NCBI GenBank assembly: GCA_025667525.1 | Contig: CM046875.1 | Location: 205,836,271-205,900,270, forward strand | Direction: 5' to 3' | DNA from: Glebionis coronaria | Lineage: Eukaryota; Streptophyta; Magnoliopsida; Asterales; Asteraceae | Length of the DNA stretch: 64,000 bases | Shown: piece by piece, positions 1 through 10,500 of the stretch | How positions within the stretch are numbered: position 1 is the stretch's first letter | Layout: each line of letters opens with the position of its first letter | The notes under the pieces: model-generated | What the model saw: only the letters and a program-made list of their open reading frames with translations | What the model was told of the DNA's origin: nothing | Databases searched by the model: none | Made by a program: the position numbers and the translations under genes

Positions 1-330
1 AGTTCCGATTCAAACCCAAAAGTTCCGGGTAAAAGTTCCGGGTGAACGAAACTTCCGGGTGAAGAATAAGTTCCGAATCAAACAGAAAAGTTCCGCACCA
101 ACCACTTCCGAACCAAACACTTCCGATTCGGAACTCTTCCGACTCGAAATCTTCCGAATCAAAATCTTTCGATTCGGAACTCTTCCGATTCGGAACTGTT
201 CCGAACGAAACAAAGTTCCGAACGAAACAAAGTTCCGAACGAAACAAAGTTCCGATCGAAACAAAGTTCCGAACGAAACAAAGTTCCGAACGAAACAAAG
301 TTCCGATTCGGAACTCTTCCGAACAAAGCA
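1..330. repeat. TTCCG-motif array with a 17-bp tandem core
   Basis: The pentamer TTCCG occurs 19 times on the plus strand here, with several CGGAA copies giving local palindromes such as TTCCGATTCGGAA. Positions 198-299 are six consecutive 17-bp units of the form GTTCCGAACGAAACAAA. The fourth unit differs by one base (GATCG for GAACG). The flanking copies are less regular, about 10-20 bp apart. Open frames of 84 and 104 codons cross the array but are artefacts of the repeat. The same TTCCGAT core is iterated in the LTRs of the element at 55939-63421. Confidence 0.9.
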
Positions 331-1552
331 TCCTATTCAAACTCAACGGGCAAATCATCGTCTTTTAAATTGACTCATTCCCTCGACATCAAAACAAAAC
401 AACAGACTCCCTCTCTCGACTCAACAGAATCCTAAAACTTACACTCTCTTCACACACTCGACTCCCTCGACCCTCGACTCCAACCCTACACTCGACTCAA
501 CTAACACAACATCACACAAAAACAGCTTCTTTACCCCACCCTCGATAAGACCCACAAACAACAAACTCTCAATCCACCATCCAGACTCACACAATTTACC
601 CAACAACCTCACAAACCCACACCCTCTCGACTCGACTTAAACTCTCGTTACATTAACCAACCACCCACACCCACAAACTCTTTTCACTCAACCGACACCC
701 CCCACCCTCGACTCATCTCATCAAAACAAGACCCCCAACCTCTCAAACCAAACTGACTCCCTAGACTCCCTCTCTCGACCAGACACTCTCTCGTATCACC
801 AACAAAACCCATTAACACAAATCCCTCTCAAACTCACATCTCCCATCCGACTCTCTCGAAAACCCTCTCAACAACCAACACAGAAAGACGCTACAGAAGA
901 AGAGGGACTCAACAAAAACATTAAAATAAACCTACCCGAGATCCTTACAGATCTTGAAAGCCTTCATGATTCTCCTTCGTGGGTTACTAATACGAGTTGG
1001 TGGGTTTAGGTTATAGATTGATTGGATTCCTTGTTGTTTAGCTTATTTGATTACAGTAATCAAGACAACAATTAGATTGAGGTGAGATTAATTGGATTTA
1101 GATTGAAGATTGGTGCAAGGTTAGTTTGAAGATGTGGCTGCGTATGAGAGGATTTAAATAGGGGCAGAGGAAATTAGATTGTAGATGAGTCAACTATGAG
1201 AATTTTTAGGGCAATTCTTTTATATCCCCACATATATCTTTGATTTGGCACATACTATTGTGTATTGCCACGTTTTGGTTCCATTTTTTTTACTAGTCCA
1301 CTAGTCAAACAAGTGGGTATTTCTAAAAAAGCCACTAGGCCATTATTTATTCATTTTCTAGATATTCACATTTCATTTATTCACACGTCTCTTTCAAGTG
1401 CTAGGAGTTGTGTAGAGGTGGCCACGTTTGTCTATCAACTGGTATTTAATTTTTTATTTTTATTTTTTTATTTTTTATTTTATTTTATTTTTTTAATTTT
1501 AGAAAGTTTCTTTTTTTTTAAGATTGAATTAATCATTATTTTAGAAAATTTT

Positions 1553-1554
<2 letters not shown>
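331..1554. other. Intergenic / leader sequence, no gene seen
   Basis: From 331 to about 900 the plus strand is C- and A-rich with many scattered CTCGACT motifs and almost no G runs. From 900 to about 1250 base composition becomes balanced, and after 1250 it turns T-rich. A 128-codon frame at 1265-1651 encodes mostly Phe/Leu from poly-T and is not credible as a gene. No LTR start matching the 3' LTR of the downstream copia-type element (TGTTRGAAATACG) was found, so that element's 5' LTR is missing, unrecognisable or outside the window. Confidence 0.6.

Positions 1555-1584
<30 letters not shown>
1555..1584. repeat. Poly-T tract of 30 bases
   Basis: An uninterrupted run of 30 T lies within a broader T-rich zone (about 1441-1640). 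It could be the reverse complement of a poly-A tail, but no adjoining retroposon body or target duplication was recognised. Confidence 0.85.
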
Positions 1585-1585
<1 letters not shown>

Positions 1586-1836
1586 GATATTAACTTTTCA
1601 TTTTTTAATAATCCATTGATATTTTTATTTTTATTCAAAATTTTATTTTGAAAATTTTGTACTATTAAGTTATAATCGGGACAAGGCAACGTGACGGGAT
1701 ATATTTTTAGCAAATACGGATTTTTGATCGGGTTTAATTCATAATCGTTTGAGCCGACAACACTTTTTGAGCCGAGTCGTATTGTAAAAACCCGACAACA
1801 ACAACTTCCACATCATTTTTCTTTCCTCGATTTTCA

Positions 1837-4038
1837 ATGGATTTCTTGAATTCGACATCGAACAAGGGAGAATTGCATCAAGTGCAAGCCAACGCTAGAG
1901 AAAGTGGCATCACTTCATTTCAAATGCTTCAGTCTCATCTGGTCACTCTTTCGAGGATTCAAGGAGGGAGCGAATTTGTGACAATCTTTGGTCAAGATCG
2001 TCATATATTCATGGACTCAATGTTCACCACTTTGACCGAACTCGCCGAGCAACTCAACCGTGACAACTTTAATCACTCTGCATCGGCACTTGCATATAAG
2101 ACTCTTGTGACACAACTCACGCCTTTCCTACAATTCAATATCATCAAGTCTGAAAGTTCAGTGATCTGCCAATCATTTCTTCAAGATACACATACCGAGC
2201 TTCGAGTTTTCCGTGATACAATATTGAAACTCATGACATCGGTCTCGTCTTCGATTTATGAAAGATCTCAACTTCAGCAAGTGTATGTTAATGGAGCGCA
2301 AGAATCAATGACGCAGATGCAAGAGGATAATGGTCATACGGTTGACAACTTGGAGCCTCACGATGGCACGAGCACAGAATCAGGAGGACAACATGATGCC
2401 AGTGGCACGTCAGGGAATGTTCACGAGATTTCTCTTGCTGACACCGTACCCGTTTATGACGAAGAGCCTGCAAACATGGTACAATGTAATGTGGTTTATG
2501 ATGTTTATGCTGATGATATGCTGCATATTGAGGATTCTGAACCTAATTATGACAAACATGGGATGGAAACGAGTGATAGCAATACCACTTCTGATTCATC
2601 CGATGTAAGTCATAATGGGGGAGAGATTGTTCAGAATGCTAAACATCATGATAATTATCCTATAACTGCCTCGTTAACTGATTCTGATTCCAAGATTAAA
2701 GAGCTCGAAACGATCGTAGCTCGGAAATCAAAAGATCTTGAGGATGCCAAACTTGAATTTTCTAAGAAAACGGACAAATTTGAAACATACTTTGAAAAAC
2801 TTGAAAAGTCAAACGTTGTTCTTGAAAGAAAATTGGATCAAACTGTTCTAGATTCTAAAGCTGAAAAGGATAGTCTTTTGAAACAAATTCAACTGCTTGA
2901 ATCTAAGTTGGCATCCCAAGATAACTTGCTCAAAGAGAATGAGACTTTAAAAGCCCAAGTACAGGAAAAGGTTTTTGCTATAGCTGCATTGAAAAACGAG
3001 TTAAGGAAAAGTAAAGGACCTAGTGTGGACACTAAGCTTGAAAAACCATCAATCTTAGGGAAACCGCCTACAAATCAGTTCGTCAGACAACCGTTTGTCA
3101 GACAACCTACTGCATTTAGATCCGAGCGATCACAATCCTCGAGACCGCGGTTTGCCTCCCAAGTTGATTTGGGACATACTTCTAGAACAGTCACTCCACC
3201 AACTAGGCCTAATGTGAGTAAATCAGTTTTAGCAAGACCTCATCACATGATTGCCCCTAGTTTCTCTAAGAATAGTTCTATGAACACGCCTAGAACTAGT
3301 TCAACTGATGTGCGCCATGATTTTGGTCAAAGGGAAGCTATTCAAAAGACACATGTAAGAGATAGCAATGTCCAACCTAGTCAGATGCCTTCTAGATTAC
3401 CCAACACTGCTAACCGTAGCATGACGTCTCCTAGGAGCATCGATCAATCATCTAGGAATTACTCGGACATTAAATATGCTACTTGTAAAACATGTAGAAA
3501 ATGTGTCTTTACGGCAAATCATGACTCCTGTATCAAGAAATTACTTAATGAGGTAAACTCCCGTGCTAGACTTAAATCCCAGTGGGTCGCTAAAATCAAA
3601 CCCGTTGGTAAAATGTGGCGCCCCACTGGTAGATCTTTCAATCTTGTAGGAAACGAGTGCCCTTTAACTAGGATAGTCTCTGATTCTACGAAGACTACTA
3701 GGGAGGAAATTGCAAAGGATGATACATCACTTAAGCCTGAACTTAAGATTTTCTATAAAAGGAAATGTTTGCCCACTAAGACAAGTGAATCATCTCCTCA
3801 GGCCACCTCTGACACTAGAAAAGCCAACTGTGAACCCCCACGTGCTTCAAAAATAGATATCTCTAACCCATGCAAAAGTATACAAACTCCTAATGAGAAT
3901 GCAGGTACCAAAGTTGATGTTCCAAAAGAACGAAGCGGTCCAATCGTTGTATACTGTTCAACTAAGGACACTCTTAGAGTTTGGTTGCTGAAGAAGCAGA
4001 TATCAGAAAAACAAATGTCTCAGGGGATTCATGGTTAA
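1837..4038 (+). CDS. Ty1/copia-type Gag-like polyprotein, Gag only
   Basis: A 733-codon intact ORF starts at ATG 1837, preceded by an A/C-rich leader. Residues 1-150 are a helical Gag-like N-terminus and 160-280 are acidic and Ser/Thr-rich. Residues 284-395 form a long Lys/Glu-rich coiled coil. Residues 400-540 are basic and rich in Pro, Ser and Arg, as expected for RNA binding. A Cys/His patch at C550, C553, C556, H562 and C565 is followed by WRPTGR (594-599) and ECPLTR (607-612). From memory, these C-terminal blocks are typical of Asteraceae Ty1/copia polyproteins. The ORF stops shortly after an RVWLLKK motif, where related polyproteins continue into protease and integrase. The expected role is capsid formation and packaging of element RNA. 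Uninterrupted coding in such a setting suggests recent activity or selection. No canonical CX2CX4HX4C knuckle is seen. Confidence 0.85.
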   Translation: MDFLNSTSNKGELHQVQANARESGITSFQMLQSHLVTLSRIQGGSEFVTIFGQDRHIFMDSMFTTLTELAEQLNRDNFNHSASALAYKTLVTQLTPFLQFNIIKSESSVICQSFLQDTHTELRVFRDTILKLMTSVSSSIYERSQLQQVYVNGAQESMTQMQEDNGHTVDNLEPHDGTSTESGGQHDASGTSGNVHEISLADTVPVYDEEPANMVQCNVVYDVYADDMLHIEDSEPNYDKHGMETSDSNTTSDSSDVSHNGGEIVQNAKHHDNYPITASLTDSDSKIKELETIVARKSKDLEDAKLEFSKKTDKFETYFEKLEKSNVVLERKLDQTVLDSKAEKDSLLKQIQLLESKLASQDNLLKENETLKAQVQEKVFAIAALKNELRKSKGPSVDTKLEKPSILGKPPTNQFVRQPFVRQPTAFRSERSQSSRPRFASQVDLGHTSRTVTPPTRPNVSKSVLARPHHMIAPSFSKNSSMNTPRTSSTDVRHDFGQREAIQKTHVRDSNVQPSQMPSRLPNTANRSMTSPRSIDQSSRNYSDIKYATCKTCRKCVFTANHDSCIKKLLNEVNSRARLKSQWVAKIKPVGKMWRPTGRSFNLVGNECPLTRIVSDSTKTTREEIAKDDTSLKPELKIFYKRKCLPTKTSESSPQATSDTRKANCEPPRASKIDISNPCKSIQTPNENAGTKVDVPKERSGPIVVYCSTKDTLRVWLLKKQISEKQMSQGIHG

Positions 4039-4040
4039 GC

Positions 4041-4620
4041 TGCACAAGGACTTACAGTCACATAACAGACTGTAACTCGATCTCCAAAGACAGGAAAGTT
4101 CATCCCGATGATGACTTATCCTAAAAACGAGAAATTAATTTTTCTCGGGCATGAGCTTATATCAAAAACATTCCAAGTTTTTAAGCTCATGCACAATGAC
4201 TTACAGTTAAATGTCAGACTGTAACTCGAACTTAAAATAAAGGAAAGATTATCTTTTATGATAACTTATCCTCATAACGAGAAATTCACCTTTCTCGGTC
4301 ATGAGCTTGTATTAAAACATTCGAAGTTTTAAGCTCTTAAAGGAAAGTTTATCTTTTAAATAAGAGAACTTTTCCTTATAACGAGAAATTAACCTTTCTC
4401 GGTCATGAGCTTTCCGTTAAAACAGTCAAAGTTTTCAAGCTCATGAAAACAACTTCTAAGTAAATGTCAGCTTAGGACTCGTTCTTCAGATAAAAGGAAA
4501 GTTTATCGCCGATGATAAACTTATCCTTGACAACGGGAAGTTTACAACTTCTCGGACTTGAGCTCGTTTTTATAAGATATTCAACATCTTAAGCTCAAGT
4601 AATTGGTTTTTCAAAACTTT
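4041..4620 (+). repeat. Hairpin minisatellite, about four units of ~150 bp
   Basis: A degenerate tandem array begins just after the gag stop. The core CGAGAAATTAAT..TTCTCGG recurs near 4129, 4281, 4383 and 4533 (spacings about 152, 102 and 150). Each full unit holds three inverted repeats: GTTTATC..GATAAAC, CGAGAAA..TTTCTCG, and GAGCTTATAT..AAGCTC. A less structured stretch with GTCAGACTGTAACTCG separates them. One further isolated core lies near 4894. The array at 51720-53110 is the same repeat in the other copy. Its position between gag and the 3' end could suit an RNA packaging or dimerisation element, which is inference. Confidence 0.85.
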
Positions 4621-7091
4621 GAACACAATTTTTCGAGAATTTCTCAAAAGGTTTTTCTAAATCTTTCAAAATTGTGTGTTCAAAAATGTTTTGATAAAAC
4701 GAGCATGTCTTCTGGAATCGATAATATTTACGAACCTAGAAATGTCATTCAATAATGACACGGGGTTGTAAATAAAGTTCGAGCAGAAGTTCAAACTTTT
4801 AAAACATGCTCAAAATGGTTTGCTATTATTTCAGATAGTAACCCGCTTTTCATAATCAAGTCAAGCATTTCACCGGAAAGCTTTGACTCAACAACGGGAA
4901 TTAATTTTCTCGGGAACGTGACGAGGAGACCAACATTCGTGAACAAGAACCATGTGAATCTTTCATATGATGTTCTCCATCATTCAGGTCCAACCTCGTA
5001 AATTGCTAATCTTGTGAATTCATTATCATATATGATCTTTGCATGTAATAAATACCTTACACTTGTGTTTAAAAGGTATTTAATTTACGTTTCAGCACAC
5101 CCTCATTAATTTGAGGGGGAGCTTGTGTAATTTATGAAGATAATTGGATTTGCATTTTTCTTCCCAAATTTTCTTAAAATGCTATTAAATCAATTGATAT
5201 TAAAAACATCGATTGGGTTAATATTTTTAATATGGGGGAGAAAATGTGATTTAATATGGGATATGATCAATCATAAATGGTTTGACTTAACGTGATAGCT
5301 CATCCCGACATGTGCAAAATGTTTTCGGATATCGTGGCATATGTTAAGGGGGAGCAAAATGGATTTGCACTTCAAAATGGATTTCATGGTGACATAAACT
5401 TACCCAAAACATCTCTATTCACGACGGTGAAGATTGTGGTGACATAAGGATGGTAGGATAGGTTAAAGTCCAATGATTTCTCTAGAACCGGAGGAATCTT
5501 CCCAAGGACATTCCATAGCTAGAAATAGTAGTCCTTAGGAAAGATGGAGAAAGATTGTGAACGTAGCTGAATGCCGACCAAGTACTTAAGTTAGCACTGG
5601 AACAATCACAACAAGGTGCTAGTGATGACGTATTGGTAAGCATTGAAGGGGTTGAAGAATGAAAAAGAATTGTAAAGATAAAGGGTGTAAAGAAAGAAGC
5701 CCTCCTTACAACTTTAGGCAGAAACCGGGTCAATACATATGCTATTGAGATCATTTTTGTTAATGATTCTCGATATTGAAGAAAGACATCATGGACCCAG
5801 TGATGCAATGCACAACCCTTCCTAGCTAACTCAAATATCTCTCAAAAGGTATTTGTTTTAATCACACGGAGATCAGCACGTTATCTATTGATTTATTCAC
5901 TCCGAATAAATTGGTATTGAAAAGGTGGCACTCCTCTCCAGCCTCCGATCACTAAAAATCCAAAATGCACGATCGAGTCTAGAGCCATTTGAGATCATCA
6001 AATATCTCATTAGGACACACTTTCATATTTTCTTGCTTCTTCACACACTGTGAAAAGTAAGAAAGATCTTAAGAGTCCTACGCAAAATCTACATGATCTT
6101 GCCTGAACATCCGAGTAATACGAAAGTATTTACAATGAAGATGGAAATCCTTCTTGAGCGAACATCAAAAAGCTCATGGTAGGTGACTTGTGCGATTCTT
6201 TATGAATCAAACTTGTGATAACTGGAAAGCAACAGTGGTTTAATTCTTAAATGAATTTAAACACGTTCCAGGCCTCTACGCAATATCTTAATGATCTTGC
6301 CAGAACATTCAGAGTAATACTATTAAGTATTTACAGTGACGAATGGAAATCCTTCTAGTGTTAACATCAAACAGCACTTGGTAGGTAACTTGCAAGATTC
6401 TTTATGAATCAAGCGAGTGACAACTGGAAAGCAACGATGGTGCGGTTCTTAATTGAACTTCACTTGTTCCAGGAACATGAATTGACGGCTTCAAATCATG
6501 CGGATAATATTATCCAAATGATTCACTCTTTACGTTCGCAGTCAGCTTTGGACGGTCGAGTAAAGAGAACGGGTTTACCCGCGAAATCTTGTCAAGGAGG
6601 TTCTTTATTGAAACTACCTGCCACAAGTACGATATTTAATATCGTCCAACGGTCTTCACCGACCGGAGGTAAATTGCTACCGAATTAGAATGAAATGTTC
6701 AAGGCCATTTCATCCGTGTATATTGTTTTGTTGCTAACTGTCTTATGCAGCGTAACAAGAAGGTGGCATTGCGGTGTACAATCCAGAAGAAGTCGTCACC
6801 ACATGCTTATACTACATACAATTAGTACTTCAACAAATTCAAGAAAGCCTGAAGGTCAAGTCTTCCGCTGTATCAAACTCTGAAGCTTTCAAGAATTTAA
6901 AAGTATAAGTATGTGGAACATGAAGTCACAAAGAGGCAAATATCACAAGTGAAGAATGCACAAGGTCAAGGCAAGGAAACATGCTCAAGACTAAAGTCAA
7001 AGATCACATCAAGCATATTCACAAGAACAAGATCGAAGACTCAAGCATAGATGCTAGGTTTAAGATTTTGTAAAAAGATGTGACCTCCCTT
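4621..7091 (+). other. Non-coding internal region of Gag-only element, with several PPT-like tracts
   Basis: No pol motif was recognised. Purine tracts with GGGGGAG occur near 5110, 5229 and 5343, ahead of the terminal pair near 7092 and 7206. A segment at about 5500-5790 reads in one plus frame as a protein-like stretch interrupted by TGA. It is well conserved in copy 2 (about 50100-50440) with the same TGA, so it is probably a relic or a functional RNA segment, not a current gene. A 108-codon minus-strand frame at 5482-5808 is its antisense shadow. Confidence 0.6.
6075..6475 (+). repeat. Tandem duplication, 2 x ~195 bp
   Basis: A block containing TACGCAA..ATCTTGCC..GAACAT..AGTAATAC, then GATTCTTTATGAATCAA and AACTGGAAAGCAAC, is repeated about 195 bp downstream with substitutions. 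Anchor positions are near 6079 and 6272. The duplication also exists in the inverted copy (about 49440-49870), so it predates the separation of the two elements. Confidence 0.8.
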
Positions 7092-7216
7092 AGGGGGAGA
7101 TTGTTGGAAATACGTTTTTCCCAATAAAGTCTCGGTCACATCTTAGTTAGCATAGATCACGAGTTATAGACTATTTAGAACTTTGTTTCTTGGAGCGACC
7201 TCCCTTAGGGGGAGAT
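7092..7216 (+). promoter_or_regulatory. Duplicated polypurine tract plus LTR start
   Basis: TTAGGGGGAGA followed by TGTTGGAAATACG (LTR-like start at 7102) is repeated 115 bp later as TTAGGGGGAGATTG followed by TGTTAGAAATACG (LTR start at 7217). Both spacer segments contain GATCACGAG-like text. The same duplication exists in reverse at 48758-48885. The distal copy is taken as the true plus-strand primer because the body of the LTR follows it. Confidence 0.75.
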
Positions 7217-7512
7217 TGTTAGAAATACGTTTTTACGTATTTATGAAGGATCGGTCGCTCCAACGATAATTATGTAATGGGCTCGTGATCTACTTAATTA
7301 GTGTATAGTCCATATAGCCCACATGTAGGGTGGGCTATATATATATATCCCCTCCTAGCATGTTAGGAGGGGTTGTTGATTGTCATTTCACTTAATCATT
7401 ATTCATTTTCACTTTCTCTCTCTAATCCCTCATCTCTTTCCTTCATCTTCTTCTTTATTAATCAATCAATCAACCATCCAAATCCATCAAATCCATGATA
7501 TAGAATAGGCCA
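7217..7512 (+). repeat. 3' LTR of Gag-only copia element (copy 1)
   Basis: It begins TGTTAGAAATACG right after the PPT and contains a strong inverted repeat, CCCCTCCTAGCATG..TTAGGAGGGG, at about 7348-7372. TATATATATAT precedes that hairpin and is a plausible TATA region. It aligns throughout to the 302-bp LTR at 48457-48758 read on the minus strand. The 3' boundary (about 7493-7512) is inferred from that length, because the end here is obscured by the adjoining Athila-type LTR. Confidence 0.7.
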
Positions 7513-10500
7513 TTAATCTCGTAGACCTTCAAAGAGCAACAAAATAGGGCAAGTAGGCACGATGATTTAGGAAAACCGTGTGTGAATGACCCTAAGTGAG
7601 TTCGTTCTCGAGGAGGCTAGTGTGTTGTGTTAAGAATTGATTAATGATGATTTTATTGTTACAAGAAGAAAAGAGAATAGAAATAAGAAAGAAAAGAAAG
7701 ACGGTTACGAAGACGGATTAAACTACGACGAAAAAGGCGTTCACGTAAAACCGTAGAAAACTACAAAATTAAAATTTTTAACCTAAAAATTCCTAAAAAT
7801 TACTAAAAATCCACAATAATAATCTAAGGGTTTACAAAAAATCCAAACTTGCTAAAACCTTTTAGTTAATTAGATAATGACTTTTTAATGCTAATTAAAG
7901 CCCTAAAAATCACAATTAATTATTAAAAAGTCCCAAACAAGATTTTAAAGTTTTTAAACCTCAAAAATGACCTAATTAAGCTAAAAAGTATTTTTTAAAA
8001 TTTTAAAACCAAATAAAACTATTTTTAAATACTTAAAAACTATTAAAATCAATTAAAACTTAAATTAATTCTAGAAAATAATTGAAAAGTCCTAAAAAGA
8101 TTTGGAGAGTTACAAAATTACTAATTTACTGTCTACAATCTAGGAAAAATTGAAAAAAGTAGAAAAAACAAACTTTTAATTTTTAATAATAAAATAATAA
8201 TAAAATAATCAAAAAATTCAAAGTTTACTAAAAAATTCTAAAAATTTACCAAAAATCCTAAATAATGTAACTAAGACAGAAATGCAATTAAAAGTTTCTA
8301 AAACCTATTTAATAATTTTATATTAAATTTTAAAGTTAGTTAAAAACCCTAAAATCAAATAAAATTAAAAATAAGACTTTTTGAAAACTTTTTTAGCTAT
8401 AAACCTCAAAAATATAAATCAAAACCTAAAAAATATTTTTTCAGATTTTTAAAATAACTTTTCCTATTTTCAAATTACTTTTCAAAATTTAAATTAAAAA
8501 TAATCCTAGAAAATAAATCAAATACGAGAAAAATAAACTTTTAACACCAAAAGGTCCTAAACCTATATTAAAACAAAAGAAAAATACTAAATGGAAAAAA
8601 AACTTAAAGGAATAAGCTGAAATCAGCTTAAAACTAAGCTGATTGTTAAATAAGCCACAACACAAACAATCCTTAAATATTAAACGTTGCAAAGAGTTAC
8701 CAGTCAAAGACCCTAGGGCAATTGGTAAACGCGTTGGTGTGTGGGAGGAGTGGCGCAGGTTCGAGTCCTGGCCACGTCCTTTTTGCCTTTTATATATTTT
8801 TTTCTTTTTTTAACTTTAAAACCTCAAGCCTAATACTCCTTAGATTACAAAAACACAAATACCAATCCAAAATATCAAAGATTAAGCCCTATTGAGTGAA
8901 AAACGTGCCCAGTTTAATTTTTTTGAAAACACAAAGAACAAGTTTCTTCACTTGTGTAGATATGGAACAAGAGGACTTGTTTCTGATTTTTGTGGTGTTT
9001 TGTTGGACAATAGGGGCACCCCTATACTCAGTTGAGTATAGGGAGTCAATTAAAACACAAAATCAAACAGGTCTAAGCACAAAATCAAGCACAAAATGAG
9101 CACAAAAGTTACTGAATATGCTTATGTTGACTGATGAATAGTATGCTGGTTCAAATGCCATAAAAGTGAGATTCCAATGCTCAGATCATGCATACAAGTT
9201 CACCAAACAGCATATAAGCAATGCACAACCCTAAAATGACCTATAAACTAACACTTAATCAAACTTGGTTGGCAAAATTTCACAAAAAATCAAGCACAAG
9301 AGCAGTTACTGGATTAAGCTAGTTTATACCTTTTTTAAACATGCAAAAGTGTTCAATATCCTATCAAACTGACATACAAGAGCATATATCACTTAACAAG
9401 CACCAAAGAAGTGTGTGAGACAGGTTTTAACTCAAGATTCAAATCATTAAACTCAGTTAAATAGCTAATCCAAACACTCCTTAAGATTCTGAATATGACA
9501 TTTTTCAAAGCAAATCAACTCCAAACCTAACCAAACTGAATCAAACCTATCCTAGCATGCATATTACAACAAGTAAACTCAAATCAAACCACAAGAACAC
9601 ACATAAACAACTTTGCACAAAAAATCATACCCAATCATAAAATTTCTGAAAACTAAAAACAAGGTCAAGGATTTTACCTTGAGGGACCTACATCCAGGTC
9701 CCTCAGTGGTTGCTTAACCACCTCCAAACAGGCCCGGGCCTGTGCAGGACTCTTGGACAGCAACAAGCTTCAATGAGAAACCTGCTAAGATCAATGAAAA
9801 CAAGCAACATATACCAACTTCTGATTTTTCTAAAAATCTCTTAAACCTTTTCCAAAACTTTCTCAAATGTTTTCCCTTTGAAAACACTTACACAAATTAA
9901 CTTTCAAACCTGAAAAACAAAACTTGAACTCAATTTTCACCAAAAATTTCCCAATTTCAGAAACCCTTTTTCTGAAATTTTCAAACACTAAGTGTTTGAA
10001 CCAATTCAAATGGAACTCAGTATTCTAGCTTAAAAATGTTTACCAACATTTATAGAACAAAAGGAATTACACTTTTTCTTAAAAATTACCAACTTTATTA
10101 AATAAAAAGGAATTACAAAGTTTTGCTAGAAAAACTAGAACAAAGATAGAGGTCACATGCGACCTCTATTTATACAAATGAAAGGAAGATTCTAGTATGC
10201 ATAAACCCTAACAAGTGGACTGCCTAAAATGCCCCTGAGTCTTCATCTTGAAATTTAGTCAAAAATCGCCCATGTGATTTTCTGAAAAGCTCTTGTGATG
10301 TCCAGCTGTAAGGAAGTGATCTTCAACGTCTATTTGTGCTTGGGGTCAAAGGATTCATTGTGTGTCGTTGGTTTGGTCGGGTTTAGGGTTTTGAGGGAAA
10401 GGGACGGGGCAGGGGAGGGTCCCACAAGACACATGGGTGTGTCTTGTGTTGGTTTGGGATGTGGGTTGTGGTGAAAAAACGTTGGATTAGTGATCTGGAG

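Larger units (their letters stand above)
1837..7512 (+). mobile_element. Gag-only (Pol-less) Ty1/copia-type retrotransposon, copy 1
   Basis: The unit consists of a leader (roughly 1660-1836), an intact Gag-like ORF, a hairpin minisatellite, about 2.5 kb of non-coding internal DNA, a duplicated polypurine tract and a 3' LTR starting at 7217. No aspartic protease, integrase, RT or RNase H motif was found between the gag stop and the LTR in any frame inspected. A second copy with the same order lies inverted at 48457-55480, so the layout is a family feature and not a single deletion. It resembles the published TR-GAG class. No 5' LTR or TSD was identified, and the 3' end is approximate because an Athila-type LTR abuts it. 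Confidence 0.75.

Noticed and set aside
198..299. CRISPR-like appearance of the 17-bp array
   Set aside because: The units are head-to-tail with no spacers, and the surrounding DNA is plant retrotransposon sequence.
931..975. Inverted similarity to about 63860-63910 as part of one large inverted repeat
   Set aside because: Only short matching words (CCTACCCGAGA, AGATCTTGAA) are visible. It is too little to claim homology without an alignment.
1265..1651. 128-codon ORF
   Set aside because: It is composed of Phe/Leu/Ile from T-rich DNA including a 30-base poly-T. It has no domain and no conserved counterpart.
5482..5808. 108-codon minus-strand ORF
   Set aside because: It is antisense to the conserved plus-strand anonymous segment and is not preserved as an ORF in the other copy.
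8707..8779. Functional tRNA gene
   Set aside because: The B box is perfect, but the acceptor and anticodon arms do not pair. It is kept only as a tRNA-derived segment.
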